This document shows positions 52,964 to 53,444 of a stretch of 53,444 nucleotides of DNA, in pieces. Both the position numbers and the translations under genes were made by a program. Origin of the DNA: Bacteroidota bacterium (GTDB taxonomy: Bacteria > Bacteroidota > Bacteroidia > NS11-12g > UBA955); contig CAUJCT010000054.1 in assembly GCA_963169345.1 (NCBI GenBank), positions 1 through 53,444 on the forward strand. The letters run 5' to 3'. Every line of letters starts with the position of its first letter. Within the stretch, counting starts at the first letter, position 1. The notes under the pieces were generated by a model, which worked only from the letters and a program-made list of their open reading frames with translations, ran no database searches and was not told the DNA's origin.

Positions 52964-53444
52964 ATGATAGATTCATTTCAGGACATGGGCTTAAGCCAGC
53001 CTGTGTACGATGCGATAACCGATTTAGGTTACGTAAAACCAACACCAATCCAACAACAAGCTATTCCAGTCCTACTGCAGGGCACGAGGGACTTTGTCGG
53101 TTTGGCCCAAACCGGAACCGGTAAAACTGCAGCTTTTGGATTGCCATTGCTTTCCCTCATTGATACTTCTAGAAAAGAAGTTCAAGGTCTTGTGATATGC
53201 CCAACCAGAGAATTATGTATCCAGATTGCCAACGACTTCAAAGCGTTTGGTAAATATATGGACGAATTCTACCACGTGGCAGTTTATGGTGGCAGCAGCA
53301 TTGAAAACCAAATCAAATACCTTAAAAAAGGTGTACAAATTGTGGTTGCCACTCCCGGTCGATTAATCGATTTGCTTGAGCGAAGAGCTGTAAAACTCGA
53401 CGCTGTAACACACGTTGTTCTCGACGAAGCAGACGAAATGCTCA
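52964..53444 (+). CDS. DEAD-box RNA helicase (5' part)
   Basis: The window ends inside this gene, so only the first 160 residues are visible. They contain the Q motif (TPIQQQAIPVL), motif I AQTGTGKT, Ia PTRELCIQ, the GG box, Ib TPGRLIDLL and motif II DEAD, in correct order. RNA helicases of this type (RhlE/CsdA class) unwind RNA in ribosome assembly, decay and cold adaptation. The C-terminal domain and any tail are outside the window. Confidence 0.95.
   Translation, partial: MIDSFQDMGLSQPVYDAITDLGYVKPTPIQQQAIPVLLQGTRDFVGLAQTGTGKTAAFGLPLLSLIDTSRKEVQGLVICPTRELCIQIANDFKAFGKYMDEFYHVAVYGGSSIENQIKYLKKGVQIVVATPGRLIDLLERRAVKLDAVTHVVLDEADEML

Overview
This window is chromosomal DNA of a Bacteroidota bacterium, most likely a Sphingobacteriia/Chitinophagia/Saprospiria-type lineage; I cannot place it more finely. 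Four lines of evidence support this. Three secreted proteins carry type IX secretion (T9SS) sorting domains (type A at 22516-24906 and 25685-29365, type B at 30807-35729). Many genes are preceded by the phylum's TAnnTTTG -7 box. Several families are largely confined to the phylum (DUF4836, DUF4835, DUF5606, DUF4199). The block bamD - omega-like rpoZ - coaC/coaB - DUF4835 is a typical Bacteroidota gene order. The DNA is AT-rich throughout.

Layout. (1) 1-11390 is an accessory region. It starts with an isoprenylcysteine-methyltransferase-like membrane protein and a Zn/Cd/Pb-type P1B ATPase. Next is a mobile-element core: an RteC-like protein, a small hypothetical protein, and two different RecA-fold ATPases carrying DNA-binding-type helices. 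This core has two near-identical, inverted clusters of five CTAACA motifs and a palindrome-rich gap. A complete IS21-family element (istA/istB, with 24-bp periodic terminal repeats) cuts off the core on its right. The IS has broken genes on both sides and no visible target duplication. The region ends at the 3' side of a CAU-anticodon tRNA, whose 5' half and promoter are partly duplicated. (2) 11518-25617 holds secreted or envelope proteins: two unknown exported proteins, a DUF3352-like protein with C-terminal MORN-like repeats, an M3 oligoendopeptidase, an ABC exporter-like pair with a DUF4836 protein, thiamine pyrophosphokinase, a T9SS beta-propeller protein and MsrA. (3) 25685-36515 holds two giant PKD-repeat T9SS cargo proteins flanking ffh, plus a TPR lipoprotein. 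(4) 36518-39330 is a minus-strand operon (DUF4199, plsC, gatC, a LolD/MacB-type ATPase, a PduO-type adenosyltransferase). It is followed by DUF5606, tRNA-Cys with an unusual nested palindrome, DUF1361, lpxH, a propeller-like secreted protein and prfA. (5) 43814-53444 holds a 35-codon basic ORF, a family 2 glycosyltransferase, an acyl-CoA carboxylase beta subunit, and the bamD-rpoZ-coaC-coaB-DUF4835-aroB operon. It ends with radC, queG and the start of a DEAD-box RNA helicase.

Most of 11.5-53 kb looks like stable core genome: envelope biogenesis (LpxH, PlsC, BamD, T9SS cargo), translation (PrfA, GatC, Ffh, QueG, tRNAs) and cofactor synthesis (ThiN, CoaB/CoaC, AroB, PduO). The most unusual content is the 2.7-7.0 kb module with its paired CTAACA clusters, the tRNA half-duplication, the CoaB/CoaC split, the nested palindromes after tRNA-Cys, and a recurring arrangement in which the -7 box lies within about 10 nt of the start codon (near-leaderless mRNAs).
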